A stretch of 64,000 bases of DNA from Ornithinibacillus caprae (GTDB taxonomy: Bacteria; Bacillota; Bacilli; Bacillales; Amphibacillaceae), in NCBI RefSeq assembly GCF_009728145.1, contig NZ_WOCA01000017.1:1-64000 (forward strand). The letters are read 5' to 3'. This document shows, one piece after another, positions 34,406 to 42,982 of the stretch. The first letter of the stretch is position 1; the number at the start of each line of letters is the position of its first letter. The notes beneath the pieces were generated by a model. That model saw nothing but the letters and a program-made list of their open reading frames with translations. It was not told where the DNA came from and searched no databases. A program made the translations under genes and the position numbers.

Positions 34406-35152
34406 ATGCGTTATATAATTGCAACAGTCTTAATTGTCTTAGGTGGAATACTTGTATTAGAGAATATTGGTGTTGCATCGTTAAATATGGGAAATGCGTG
34501 GTTTTATATTTATCCAACCATCCTTGTCGTATTAGGAATAAAGTGGATGATTGACCGATTTAGACATAAAGGCGGAAGTTGGATTTTTGGTTCCTTTTTC
34601 TTGATCTTTGGATCATTATTATTACTTGATCGCTTCGAGGTTATTACCTTCGTCTTTAAAGATGTAGTTAAATTATGGCCGTTATTAATTGTTTACTTTG
34701 GGTTTATGTTTATCGGAAAATCCTGGAGACCGAAAGTTATCATTAGTACAGATGATGGATGGAAGACAACTCAAAAAAGCACCCATAACAGCTCCTTTTT
34801 TTCAGTAGGGAATCATGAGTATAACCAGCCTAACTGGAAAGTAGAGCCGATGAACCTAAGCAATCTAGCTGGAGATTTCTATTTAGATTTTTCTAAAGCC
34901 TATATTCCTGAAAGTGAAATTCCAATTACTATAAGCGCGCTTGCTGGAGATGTTCATCTTTTAATACCAGAAAATATCGATTTTCGAATTAGTGCATCTG
35001 TTAAAGCGGGTGAAATTGATGTTGTTGGTCAGACAGTGGATGGGATTAATCGAAGCCTTCAATTTGAAACAGAGAACTATTGGTCTGCAACACGTAAATT
35101 AGATTTAAACTTAAAATTAAAAGCGGGGTCAATTCGCGTTGATTATGTATAG
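34406..35152 (+). CDS. LiaF/VraT-like membrane regulator
   Basis: A 248-aa protein with four N-terminal hydrophobic segments (about residues 2-110) and a C-terminal LiaF-type beta domain (about 150-248) ending with LKAGSIRVDYV. In B. subtilis LiaF keeps the LiaS kinase inactive without cell-wall stress; in Staphylococcus VraT has a comparable role. It stands directly before the histidine kinase gene and the response regulator, in the order F-S-R. I call it LiaF-like without claiming orthology. Confidence 0.85.
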   Translation: MRYIIATVLIVLGGILVLENIGVASLNMGNAWFYIYPTILVVLGIKWMIDRFRHKGGSWIFGSFFLIFGSLLLLDRFEVITFVFKDVVKLWPLLIVYFGFMFIGKSWRPKVIISTDDGWKTTQKSTHNSSFFSVGNHEYNQPNWKVEPMNLSNLAGDFYLDFSKAYIPESEIPITISALAGDVHLLIPENIDFRISASVKAGEIDVVGQTVDGINRSLQFETENYWSATRKLDLNLKLKAGSIRVDYV

Positions 35153-35165
35153 GGGGGAAGCCTAC

Positions 35166-36203
35166 ATGAAACAACGATTTGCCAGTATTCGATATCGGTA
35201 TATAATTTCCCATCTAAATGCGTTGTTTTTAACGACAGTCACAATACTATCTATATTGTTAACGATCTATGTATTATTCAGTCCAAATTGGTTAACTTCG
35301 GAAAGCATATTTTTATTTATAGCATTATATATATCATTAGCTTTTATTTTTTCATTTTATGTTGGGTTTAAATCGAGTGGAGACTTAAAGGAGCGGTTGG
35401 ATTATCTCTCCGTTCTAATTACACAATTTGCAAATGGTAATTATAGTTCACGCGTATATTCTAAAGAGGCAGATGAATTAGCTAGAATAGGAAATGAACT
35501 TAATGAATTAGGTGAAAAGTTACAAAACCAGGTTAAATCCTTACAACGTATGGCAGATGAAAAAGCGGAGTTAGCTAAAACTGCTCATAAGTCCGCAGTT
35601 ATCGAAGAAAGACAGCGATTGGCGCGAGACCTACATGATGCAGTTAGTCAACAACTTTTTGCATTAACAATGATGTCGGAGGCGGCAGTGAAGCAGTTAG
35701 AAAGTAATCCGAATCTTGCGAAAGAACAAATGAAGGATGTTGCAGCTGCTTCCCTTCAAGCTCAAACTGAAATGAGAGCACTTCTGTTACATTTACGACC
35801 AGTGCATTTATCTGGTGACCCATTGCCAAAAGGAATTACCAAATTAATAAATGAGTTAAAACAGAAAAGCCAGATTGATTTTGAAGTAAGGATTGATGAG
35901 GATTTAGTTCTATCAGAAACGAAGGAAGAGCATATATTCCGGATTATCCAAGAATCACTTTCCAATATATTACGCCATGCCAGTGCTACAGAAGTTACAT
36001 TAAATGTTACAAAAAGATCTAATGAGCTATTTATCCATATTCGTGATAATGGTAAAGGATTTGATGTTTCAAATGATAATGAACGTAAAACATCTTATGG
36101 ATTAAAAACAATGCGAGAACGAAGTGAAGAGTTAGGTGGTACTTTTACCATCCGTTCAAATGTAAACGAGGGAACGTATATTGATATACGAATACCGTGC
36201 TGA
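35166..36203 (+). CDS. LiaS/VraS-like sensor histidine kinase
   Basis: A 345-aa intramembrane-sensing kinase. Two N-terminal membrane helices with a very short outer loop (about residues 14-38 and 45-65) are followed by a HAMP-like linker. The HisKA_3 phosphoacceptor is EERQRLARDLHDAVSQQLFA (about 145-164), with the autophosphorylated His in LHD. The ATPase domain has FRIIQESLSNILRHASA, DNGKGFD and GLKTMRERSEELGG. The short extracellular loop is typical of kinases that sense cell-envelope stress with a partner protein. The ATG at 35166 has GGGGGGAAG upstream. The next gene's GTG start is 15 bp after the stop. Confidence 0.92.
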   Translation: MKQRFASIRYRYIISHLNALFLTTVTILSILLTIYVLFSPNWLTSESIFLFIALYISLAFIFSFYVGFKSSGDLKERLDYLSVLITQFANGNYSSRVYSKEADELARIGNELNELGEKLQNQVKSLQRMADEKAELAKTAHKSAVIEERQRLARDLHDAVSQQLFALTMMSEAAVKQLESNPNLAKEQMKDVAAASLQAQTEMRALLLHLRPVHLSGDPLPKGITKLINELKQKSQIDFEVRIDEDLVLSETKEEHIFRIIQESLSNILRHASATEVTLNVTKRSNELFIHIRDNGKGFDVSNDNERKTSYGLKTMRERSEELGGTFTIRSNVNEGTYIDIRIPC

Positions 36204-36217
36204 TAGGAGAGATGAGA

Positions 36218-36859
36218 GTGATACGAGTTATTGTAGTGGATGATCATGATATTGTTCGCAAGGGGATTATAGCTTATTTACAAACAGATGATAACATAGA
36301 TGTAATCGGGCAAGCTTCCAGTGGCAATGAAGGAGCTGAATTAATCCTTAAAGAAAAACCAGATGTTGTGTTAATGGATTTAATGATGGAAAATGGAACA
36401 GGGATTGATGCAACCAAACAAGTAATGAAAGAATATCCGTCTTGTAAAATTATAATTCTAACTAGCTATTACGATGATGAACAAGTTTTCCCAGCAATTG
36501 AGGCAGGTGCATTTAGTTATATTTTAAAAACCTCATCCGCAACAGAAATTGTAGCGGCAATTAAGAAAGCAGCTAAAGGAGAAAATGTTATTGAACCGAA
36601 AGTGGCAACAAAAATGATGTCTAGCTTTCGAACGGAGCAAAGAAAACCACATCAAGAATTAACGGAACGAGAGTTAGAGGTCCTTTTATGTATTGGAAAT
36701 GGTATGACAAATCAAGAGATTAGTGACAAACTTTATATTGGAATTAAAACAGTAAAGACACATGTGAGTAATATTTTAGCAAAACTAGATGTCCATGACC
36801 GTACTCAAGCTGCAGTATATGTTCATCGAAATCAACTTCTTAAAAATGATGAGGACTAG
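36218..36859 (+). CDS. LiaR/VraR-like response regulator
   Basis: A 213-aa NarL/FixJ-type regulator. The receiver domain has VVDDHDIV (about residues 5-12), the phosphoacceptor Asp in VVLMDLMMENG (about 52-62), LTSYYDDEQV and ILKTSS with the conserved Lys. The LuxR-type HTH is LTERELEVLLCIGNG and MTNQEISDKLYIGIKTVKTH (about 146-185). The GTG at 36218 is chosen, given GGAG 8 bp upstream; the ATG at 36212 is too near that site. The stop codon lies inside the terminator stem. It should control the envelope-stress genes of its own operon and others elsewhere. Confidence 0.93.
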   Translation: MIRVIVVDDHDIVRKGIIAYLQTDDNIDVIGQASSGNEGAELILKEKPDVVLMDLMMENGTGIDATKQVMKEYPSCKIIILTSYYDDEQVFPAIEAGAFSYILKTSSATEIVAAIKKAAKGENVIEPKVATKMMSSFRTEQRKPHQELTERELEVLLCIGNGMTNQEISDKLYIGIKTVKTHVSNILAKLDVHDRTQAAVYVHRNQLLKNDED

Positions 36860-36882
36860 GATAGCCCTAGACCTCATTTTTT
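36848..36882 (+). terminator. liaR-like gene terminator
   Basis: ATGAGGACTAGG and CCTAGACCTCAT pair with one mismatch, followed by TTTTT. It includes the stop codon and precedes the bdbC promoter. Confidence 0.75.
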
Positions 36883-36909
36883 GTCTTTTTGGCTATCGCC
36901 CTGTATAAT
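36881..36909 (+). promoter_or_regulatory. Probable sigma-A promoter of bdbC
   Basis: TTGTCT (36881-36886), a 17-bp spacer and TATAAT (36904-36909) lie 32 bp before the bdbC ATG. It abuts the preceding terminator. Confidence 0.6.
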
Positions 36910-36941
36910 CATACTGTAAATAGTGAAGAGGAGAACCCTAT

Positions 36942-37364
36942 ATGAGCAAAATAAATGAAAATATTCTATTAGCTATATGGGCTGTTTCATTTCTAGCAAC
37001 AGCAGGAAGTTTATTTTATTCAGAAGTAATGGGGTATATTCCCTGTGAGTTATGCTGGTATCAACGAATTTTGATGTATCCATTAATCGTTATTTATGGG
37101 GTAGCAGCTTGGAAGAAAGATATAAACCTAGCATTACCAGGGCTAATATTAAGTGGAATTGGTATGTTCGTTTCTACATATCATTACTTTGTACAAAAGT
37201 TACCCGCATTACAAGAAGCAGGCGGGGCATGTGGATTAGTACCATGTAACTTTCAATATGTGAACTACTTTGGGTTTATTACGATCCCATTTTTAGCTGG
37301 AACAGCCTTTATCATTATTTTTGTATTACATCTAGTATTGTTTAAACAGAATAGGAGGAAGTAA
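36942..37364 (+). CDS. bdbC: Disulfide bond formation protein BdbC (DsbB family)
   Basis: A 140-aa membrane protein of the DsbB/BdbC quinone oxidoreductase family, with four membrane helices. Two Cys pairs are visible: CELC in PCELCWYQRIL (about residues 31-41) and ACGLVPCNF (about 95-103, C-X4-C). In the family these pass electrons from a thiol partner to quinone. The next gene, starting 1 bp after the stop, encodes a membrane-anchored thioredoxin-like protein in place of the usual BdbD. The ATG has GAGGAGAA before it. Confidence 0.94.
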   Translation: MSKINENILLAIWAVSFLATAGSLFYSEVMGYIPCELCWYQRILMYPLIVIYGVAAWKKDINLALPGLILSGIGMFVSTYHYFVQKLPALQEAGGACGLVPCNFQYVNYFGFITIPFLAGTAFIIIFVLHLVLFKQNRRK

Positions 37365-37365
37365 T

Positions 37366-37845
37366 ATGCAAAAGAAAATGTTAGCAATCATTGGAACCAT
37401 TGTTGTATTATTTGCAGCACTATTATTTGTAATTAACTATAAAAATGATCAAGCAATTAGTAATAGCGATAATCCATATGGAACAAAAGACTTAAATCAA
37501 GCAACGATCGATCAATTAGATAATCCGGATTATGGCAATCAAATTCTTCCTGATGAATTGGAAGATAAAATTGATAGTGGGGAAGCAGTAACTGTATATT
37601 TCTATAGTCCAACATGCGTATATTGCCAAAATACAACTCCATATCTAGTTCCTTTAACAGAGGATTTAGGTATTGATATGAAGAAATTGAATTTATTAGA
37701 ATTCCCGAGTGAAGGTAATAAATATGGAATTGAATCTACTCCAACGCTTGTTCATTTTGAAGAAGGGGAAATTGTTGCTAGTATTATTGGACAACGTACA
37801 GAAGAAGAATTTACAGCATTTTTCAATGAATATGTATTAGACTAA
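37366..37845 (+). CDS. Membrane-anchored thioredoxin-like protein
   Basis: A 159-aa protein with an N-terminal membrane anchor (KMLAIIGTIVVLFAALLFVI, about residues 4-23), a spacer and a thioredoxin fold. The active site is CVYC (about residues 86-89) in FYSPTCVYCQNT, and STPTLVHF (about 124-131) holds the cis-Pro. The redox side therefore faces outward. It begins 1 bp after bdbC, so it is very likely its redox partner. BdbD, the usual partner, is longer and of DsbA type; this protein lacks the helical insert. It could be an oxidase partner or a reductant-linked thiol protein. Confidence 0.88.
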   Translation: MQKKMLAIIGTIVVLFAALLFVINYKNDQAISNSDNPYGTKDLNQATIDQLDNPDYGNQILPDELEDKIDSGEAVTVYFYSPTCVYCQNTTPYLVPLTEDLGIDMKKLNLLEFPSEGNKYGIESTPTLVHFEEGEIVASIIGQRTEEEFTAFFNEYVLD

Positions 37846-37855
37846 CTAACAACGT

Positions 37856-37900
37856 AAAAGAAGCTAACTAGTGTAAGTAGTGCTAGTTAGCTTCTTTTTA
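37856..37900. terminator. Terminator between the thioredoxin-like gene and convergent hmoB
   Basis: AAAAGAAGCTAACTAG and CTAGTTAGCTTCTTTT form a 16-bp stem with an 11-nt loop. T-rich tails on both strands suit the convergent genes. Confidence 0.9.
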
Positions 37901-37916
37901 TCGATCATATAATTGA

Positions 37917-38414
37917 TTATTCATCATCTTTTTTCATGTAATAGGTAGTTAAAAATGGATTGTCTGCAAAATATGCAGATGGTTTGGTTGGTGATTCTGC
38001 ATGAGATTGTTTAAAGGTGTCCGAGTTTACCCAGTTATCATAATCAACTTCCGATTCCCATTGTGTGAAAACAACATATGTGTTGCCTGTTAGAGGCCTA
38101 AGTAAACGAAAAGCTTGAAAACCGGAGAATTGATCTACTTCATGTTTTCTATTTTTAAACCGATCTTCAAAAACTGGTCTTCCTTCTTCAGTAACAGGGA
38201 TATTATTCATTGCTACAAAGCCTTCCTCTTTTATATCGCCTTTTTGAACGATAACTTCATAGGTTCTACCAGCAACAAATAGCTTTTTTTCCACTCCTTC
38301 ATAATATGCCAAGCTTCCAGCACCACTAGACATAATGTGGATATCGATTTGTGGATGTTTTTCGGCTAGCTTAGTTAAAAAATCACCTGTCCCATTCGTC
38401 ATATATGCTTTCAT
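37917..38414 (-). CDS. hmoB: Heme-degrading monooxygenase HmoB (YhgC)
   Basis: A 165-aa protein matching B. subtilis HmoB in length and type. The C-terminal half is an antibiotic-biosynthesis-monooxygenase (ABM) fold (about residues 65-160: VMNNI-like NNIPVTEEGRPVFEDRF, FSGFQAFRLLRP, YVVFTQWES), and SHAES near the end has a His in the region used as heme ligand. HmoB-type enzymes open heme and release iron. It lies beside pbpF and hemEHY, as in B. subtilis, so heme synthesis and breakdown genes are neighbours. The ATG at 38414 is preferred, given AAGGAG upstream. Confidence 0.9.
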   Translation of the reverse strand: MKAYMTNGTGDFLTKLAEKHPQIDIHIMSSGAGSLAYYEGVEKKLFVAGRTYEVIVQKGDIKEEGFVAMNNIPVTEEGRPVFEDRFKNRKHEVDQFSGFQAFRLLRPLTGNTYVVFTQWESEVDYDNWVNSDTFKQSHAESPTKPSAYFADNPFLTTYYMKKDDE

Positions 38415-38529
38415 GAAAACAACTCCTTCTCTAGTTTCATCGTACCCCATTTTTGGGTTAACTAGTCAAGAAAAAATCCAACATATCACAAATTATAATA
38501 ATTATTAAATGCTAAAAATTATTTATTAC

Positions 38530-38558
38530 TTTATGATTGTCTAAAAATGTCGTATAAT
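38530..38558 (+). promoter_or_regulatory. Possible promoter of pbpF
   Basis: TTTATG (38530-38535), a 17-bp spacer and a perfect TATAAT (38553-38558) lie 39 bp before the pbpF start. The -35 is weak. Confidence 0.45.
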
Positions 38559-38596
38559 AGACTAGTAACCTTAATTAATCATATAGAGGTGAATTG

Positions 38597-40786
38597 ATGA
38601 ACAAATTTTTTAAGAATAAGTTTGGAATGATACCACCAATCGTAAAAATACCACTGTCTGTTTTTATGATTATTTTACTACTTAGTTTGATCGGCTATGC
38701 ATTTATTTTATACGGAGGTAAGTTAGTAGTAAATGAAGAAAATCTTATTCTTGATGCTTCAACAACAATTGAAACAAAAGATGGAGAAATTATAGGTACA
38801 CTGTATGATGAGCATCGTGATCCAATAGAAATTGAAGATATCCCGGATCATGTGCTAGAAGCTTTCATTGCAATTGAAGATAAACGATTTTATCAACACG
38901 GTGGTGTGGATTTTCGCTCCGTAGTCCGTGCAGTTTATCGTGATATCGTAGCGATGAATAAAGTGGAAGGTGCCAGTACCGTAACACAACAAGTAGCAAA
39001 GAACTTATTTCTATATAATGATAAAACATGGATGCGAAAAACGAAGGAAGTTATGGCATCGATCTATTTAGAACGCAATTTTTCTAAGAGTAGAATACTA
39101 GAATTATATGTTAATAGTATTTACTTTGGTCATGGTATGTATGGTATTGAAGCTGCTTCACAACATTATTTCTCCAAACCTGCTAGTGATTTAACGGTAT
39201 CGGAAGGTGCGTTATTAGCTGGGATGGTTAAAGCACCAAATGGTTATTCCCCGATTGATCATCCAGACAAGGCTCTTGAGCGTAGAAACGTTGTATTAAA
39301 AGCAATGGAAAATGCCAATATGCTATCTACTGAAGAACGACTTACCGAGCAGGGGAAAACATTAGGATTAAATATCCAGGAAAAGAAAGCAAGACCTTGG
39401 TTAGATAGTTATATTGACTTAGTACTGAAGGAAGCTGTTGAAACCCATCAATTGTCTATCGAAGAATTAAAACGCGGAGGATATCGAATTGTTGTAAATA
39501 TTGACGAATCAACGCAGCAATTGGCTTATGAACAATTTCAAAATGAACAATATTTCCCAGGAAATACGAAGGATGTCGAAGGTGCTTTTGTCATGATGAA
39601 ACATAGTACTGGTGAAATTGTGGCTGCTGTTGGTGGAAGGAAGTATACACTAGGCGATTTAAATCGGGTTACAGTCAATAGGCAGCCTGGTTCTACAATC
39701 AAACCCATAGCTGTATATGGACCAGCTTTGATGCAAGAAGCGTATCAACCTTATACACTTATTCCTGATGAACTAAATGATTACGATGGTTATACTGCAA
39801 CAAATATTGATGGGAAATATGAGGGGATTGTCTCTATTTATCAGGCCATTTTACATTCAAAGAATGCATCAGCTGTGTGGCTCCTAGATCAAATTGGGAT
39901 TTCCTATGCGAAAAATTATCTTGATAAAATGGATATTTCGATACCAGATGATGGTTTAGCCCTGGCTCTCGGTGGTCTAACGGAAGGGATTTCACCACTT
40001 CAAATGATGGAAGCTTATAGTACCTTTATTAATGATGGAAAAGTTGTTGGCTCTTCTACAATTAATCGAATTTATGATCGAGAAGACGAGCTGCTTTATC
40101 AAATGAAGAAGCAGGAAACGGAAGTCTTTTCTCCACAAGTTGCATGGGATATAACAGAAATATTATCAACTACTGTTCAAGATGGAACCGCAAAGGCTGG
40201 TAATTTTAACAAAGCATTAGCTGGTAAAACCGGAACCACTGAGCATCCTCATGCAAATGGGAATAAAGATGTTTGGTTTGTAGGCTATACACCAGAATAT
40301 GTTAGCGCAACTTGGATGGGGTATGATCGTTCAGATGAAAATCATTATCTGACAGGTGGTAGTAGCTATCCAACAGAATTAACAAAGAAAATTTTATCCG
40401 AAATGGATAAAAGAAATACATTGTCTGGAGAGTTTGACAAACCTGATCATGTGAAAGAATTACCAAAACCAATCATTTTACCACAAATAGCTGATTTAAA
40501 TGCAGAATATACTTTTGGAGGTATTTCCCTTGTGAAAGGAAAGTTGACCTGGAATGGTTCTGATGATGATCGTGTGATCTATCGAATCTATCAGGAAAAG
40601 CCAGGTATAGATGAACGGGTTGGTGAAGTGACAGGGGAATCTGAATATGTGATAGATAAACTAAATCTATTTCAATCTAGTCATTTTTATGTTGTTCCTT
40701 ATGATCCATTAACCAAGATGGAAGGGGAGCGTTCTGACAAAGTAGAATTAGCTTTTAAATGGCAACAACGTATTGGTGGACTTTAA
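38597..40786 (+). CDS. pbpF: Class A penicillin-binding protein PbpF (1A/1F type)
   Basis: A 729-aa bifunctional peptidoglycan synthase. An N-terminal membrane anchor (about residues 13-38) is followed by a GT51 transglycosylase with EDKRFYQHGGVDFRS (catalytic Glu, about 94-108), GASTVTQQVAKN (about 125-136) and RKTKEVMASIYLERNFSK. The transpeptidase has STIK (about 372-375), SKNAS (about 425-429) and KTGTTEHP (about 542-549). It polymerises and cross-links peptidoglycan outside the membrane; in B. subtilis PbpF is also expressed in the forespore. GAGGTGA precedes the ATG. Confidence 0.96.
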   Translation: MNKFFKNKFGMIPPIVKIPLSVFMIILLLSLIGYAFILYGGKLVVNEENLILDASTTIETKDGEIIGTLYDEHRDPIEIEDIPDHVLEAFIAIEDKRFYQHGGVDFRSVVRAVYRDIVAMNKVEGASTVTQQVAKNLFLYNDKTWMRKTKEVMASIYLERNFSKSRILELYVNSIYFGHGMYGIEAASQHYFSKPASDLTVSEGALLAGMVKAPNGYSPIDHPDKALERRNVVLKAMENANMLSTEERLTEQGKTLGLNIQEKKARPWLDSYIDLVLKEAVETHQLSIEELKRGGYRIVVNIDESTQQLAYEQFQNEQYFPGNTKDVEGAFVMMKHSTGEIVAAVGGRKYTLGDLNRVTVNRQPGSTIKPIAVYGPALMQEAYQPYTLIPDELNDYDGYTATNIDGKYEGIVSIYQAILHSKNASAVWLLDQIGISYAKNYLDKMDISIPDDGLALALGGLTEGISPLQMMEAYSTFINDGKVVGSSTINRIYDREDELLYQMKKQETEVFSPQVAWDITEILSTTVQDGTAKAGNFNKALAGKTGTTEHPHANGNKDVWFVGYTPEYVSATWMGYDRSDENHYLTGGSSYPTELTKKILSEMDKRNTLSGEFDKPDHVKELPKPIILPQIADLNAEYTFGGISLVKGKLTWNGSDDDRVIYRIYQEKPGIDERVGEVTGESEYVIDKLNLFQSSHFYVVPYDPLTKMEGERSDKVELAFKWQQRIGGL

Positions 40787-40796
40787 AGGTAATATT

Positions 40797-40833
40797 AACA
40801 TCAGTTATGTCTAAAATAGAACATAACTGATGT
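40797..40833. other. Strong stem after pbpF without T-run
   Basis: AACATCAGTTATGT and ACATAACTGATGT form a 13-bp stem with a 10-nt loop. The following sequence is GCTTTAC, so termination would be weak; some read-through into hemE is possible. Confidence 0.6.
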
Positions 40834-40865
40834 GCTTTACAAGCTATTCAAAATTCGTCAAATTC

Positions 40866-40894
40866 ATGACAATAGGGCGAGTTTACTATACACT
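40866..40894 (+). promoter_or_regulatory. Possible promoter of hemEHY
   Basis: ATGACA (40866-40871), a 17-bp spacer and TACACT (40889-40894). The -10 lies within the dyad TACACTGACGGTGTA, a possible regulator site. No match to PerR or Fur boxes was found. Confidence 0.35.
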
Positions 40895-40973
40895 GACGGT
40901 GTAAAAAGATATAGTAGAAGAGGATAAAATTGATATAGAACCGTAATGGACAGCTATGGAAAAGGGTGAAATG

Positions 40974-42008
40974 ATGACTAGAAAGATTAATGATACTATT
41001 ATTAGAGCCTACAAAGGTGAATCTGTGGACTACACACCTGCTTGGTTTATGCGCCAAGCTGGCAGATCGCAAGAGGAGTACCGAAAATTAAAAGAGAAAT
41101 ACTCGTTATTTGAAATAACACATCAGCCTGAACTTTGTGCATATGTAACACGATTGCCTGTTGAACAATATGACGTAGATGCAGCAATCTTGTACAAAGA
41201 TATCATGTCGCCACTACCTGCTATTGGTGTTGATGTAGATATTAAAGCAGGCATTGGACCAGTAATTAGCAATCCAATAAAAAACATTCAAGATGTTGAG
41301 AATCTAGGAACGATTAATCCAAGTGAGGATGTACCATACGTTTTAGAGACTATTCGCATTCTTACGGAGAAGCAACTTTCCGTTCCGCTAATAGGATTCA
41401 GTGGTGCACCATTCACATTAGCGAGTTACATGATTGAAGGCGGCCCATCTAAAAACTACAGTAAAGTAAAAGCATTTATGTATCGTGATACAGATGCATG
41501 GTTTGCATTAATGGATAAACTAGCTGATATGACGATTACATATGTGAAAGCACAAATTGATGCCGGAGCAAAAGCAATTCAAATTTTTGACTCGTGGGTT
41601 GGAGCATTAAATGCAAGTGATTACCGTGTTTACATTAAACCAATTATGACACGAATATTTGCTGAATTACAAAAGGAGAATGTTCCATTAGTCATGTTTG
41701 GTGTTGGTGCTAGTCATTTACTTTTAGAGTGGAATGATCTTCCTCTAGATGTAATTGGATTAGATTGGCGTACATCTATTGCAGAAGCACGTGAATTAGG
41801 TGTAACGAAAGTACTACAAGGAAATTTAGATCCAGCTATTTTACTTTCTGACTGGGATACCATTGAAACACGTACGAAAGAAATTCTTGATCAATCCATT
41901 GCTGATGGTAGACATGTATTCAATTTAGGACATGGTGTTACACCAGATATTAACCCAGAAATATTAAAGAAACTGACAAATTTAATTCATTCATATTCCA
42001 AACGGTAG
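40974..42008 (+). CDS. hemE: Uroporphyrinogen decarboxylase
   Basis: A 344-aa HemE. It removes four carboxyl groups from uroporphyrinogen III to give coproporphyrinogen III, in the cytoplasm. [19 protein letters not shown] (about residues 20-38) is the first signature with the catalytic Arg. The second is [18 protein letters not shown] (about 140-157). The ATG at 40974 is preferred because AAAGGG lies 7 bp upstream; ATGs at 40956 and 40971 are alternatives. It is first in the hemEHY operon. Confidence 0.96.
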   Translation: MTRKINDTIIRAYKGESVDYTPAWFMRQAGRSQEEYRKLKEKYSLFEITHQPELCAYVTRLPVEQYDVDAAILYKDIMSPLPAIGVDVDIKAGIGPVISNPIKNIQDVENLGTINPSEDVPYVLETIRILTEKQLSVPLIGFSGAPFTLASYMIEGGPSKNYSKVKAFMYRDTDAWFALMDKLADMTITYVKAQIDAGAKAIQIFDSWVGALNASDYRVYIKPIMTRIFAELQKENVPLVMFGVGASHLLLEWNDLPLDVIGLDWRTSIAEARELGVTKVLQGNLDPAILLSDWDTIETRTKEILDQSIADGRHVFNLGHGVTPDINPEILKKLTNLIHSYSKR

Positions 42009-42046
42009 TTCGTTGGAAATAGCATACTATTGAAGAGGTGTTTAAA

Positions 42047-42982
42047 GTGGAAAGAAAAAAAATAGGACTATTAGTCATGGCATATGGTACGCCTTACAAA
42101 GAAGAGGACATTGAACCGTATTACACACACATTCGACACGGAAGAAAACCTTCACCAGAAGCTTTACAGGATTTAAAAGATCGTTATAAAGCAATCGGAG
42201 GAATTTCTCCATTAGCAAAAATTACAGAACAACAAGCAAAAGCTATTGAAAAAAAGCTGAATGAATCACAAGAAGAATATGAATTTAACGTGTATATTGG
42301 TCTAAAACATATCGCACCATTTATTGAGGATGCAGTTGAACAAATGGCTAAGGATGGTATTGAAGAAGCAGTATCTATTGTTTTAGCACCACATTATTCA
42401 ACATTTAGTGTAAAATCCTATAATGGTCGTGCACAGGAAGAAGCAGATAAATTTGGTATTTCCATTTCTTCGGTTGAGAGTTGGTATGACGAGCCTGGAT
42501 TTATTAAATACTGGGCGGATCAGATTAAAGCAGAATATGCAAAAATGTCAGATGAAGAACGTGACAATGCAGTTCTTGTCGTATCTGCACACAGTTTACC
42601 GGAAAAAATCTTACAATACGGAGATCCATATGCGGATCAATTAAAAGAGACTGCAAAGCTTATTTCTGAAGAAACTGGTATCACAGAATATGCACTTGGA
42701 TGGCAAAGTGAAGGAAACACTCCTGATCCATGGCTAGGACCAGATGTGCAAGACTTAACACGTGAGTTATATGAGGAAAAAGGCTACCGTGCGTTTGTAT
42801 ATGCTCCAGTTGGATTTATTGCAGACCACCTAGAGGTTCTTTATGATAATGATTACGAATGTAAAGTAGTTTGTGATGAGCTTGGTGTAAGCTACTACCG
42901 TCCAGAAATGCCAAATGTTCATCCGCAATTTATTGAAACATTAGCAGGTGTGGTACTAAATAAAGTAAAGCGTGATGCGTAA
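42047..42982 (+). CDS. hemH: Coproporphyrin III ferrochelatase (HemH/CpfC)
   Basis: A 311-aa ferrochelatase. It inserts Fe2+ into coproporphyrin III in the Gram-positive coproporphyrin-dependent pathway. SAHSLPEKI (about residues 182-190) holds the metal-binding His, [13 protein letters not shown] (about 225-237) is conserved, and the C-terminal Glu in ADHLEVLYD is the second iron-site residue. There is no C-terminal membrane anchor, as in Bacillus. The GTG at 42047 is chosen because GAAGAGGTG is just upstream and the length then matches. It overlaps hemY by 1 bp. Confidence 0.95.
   Translation: MERKKIGLLVMAYGTPYKEEDIEPYYTHIRHGRKPSPEALQDLKDRYKAIGGISPLAKITEQQAKAIEKKLNESQEEYEFNVYIGLKHIAPFIEDAVEQMAKDGIEEAVSIVLAPHYSTFSVKSYNGRAQEEADKFGISISSVESWYDEPGFIKYWADQIKAEYAKMSDEERDNAVLVVSAHSLPEKILQYGDPYADQLKETAKLISEETGITEYALGWQSEGNTPDPWLGPDVQDLTRELYEEKGYRAFVYAPVGFIADHLEVLYDNDYECKVVCDELGVSYYRPEMPNVHPQFIETLAGVVLNKVKRDA

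Noticed and set aside
40889-40903. PerR or Fur box before hemE
   Set aside because: The dyad TACACTGACGGTGTA does not fit the TTATAAT-N-ATTATAA or Fur patterns.
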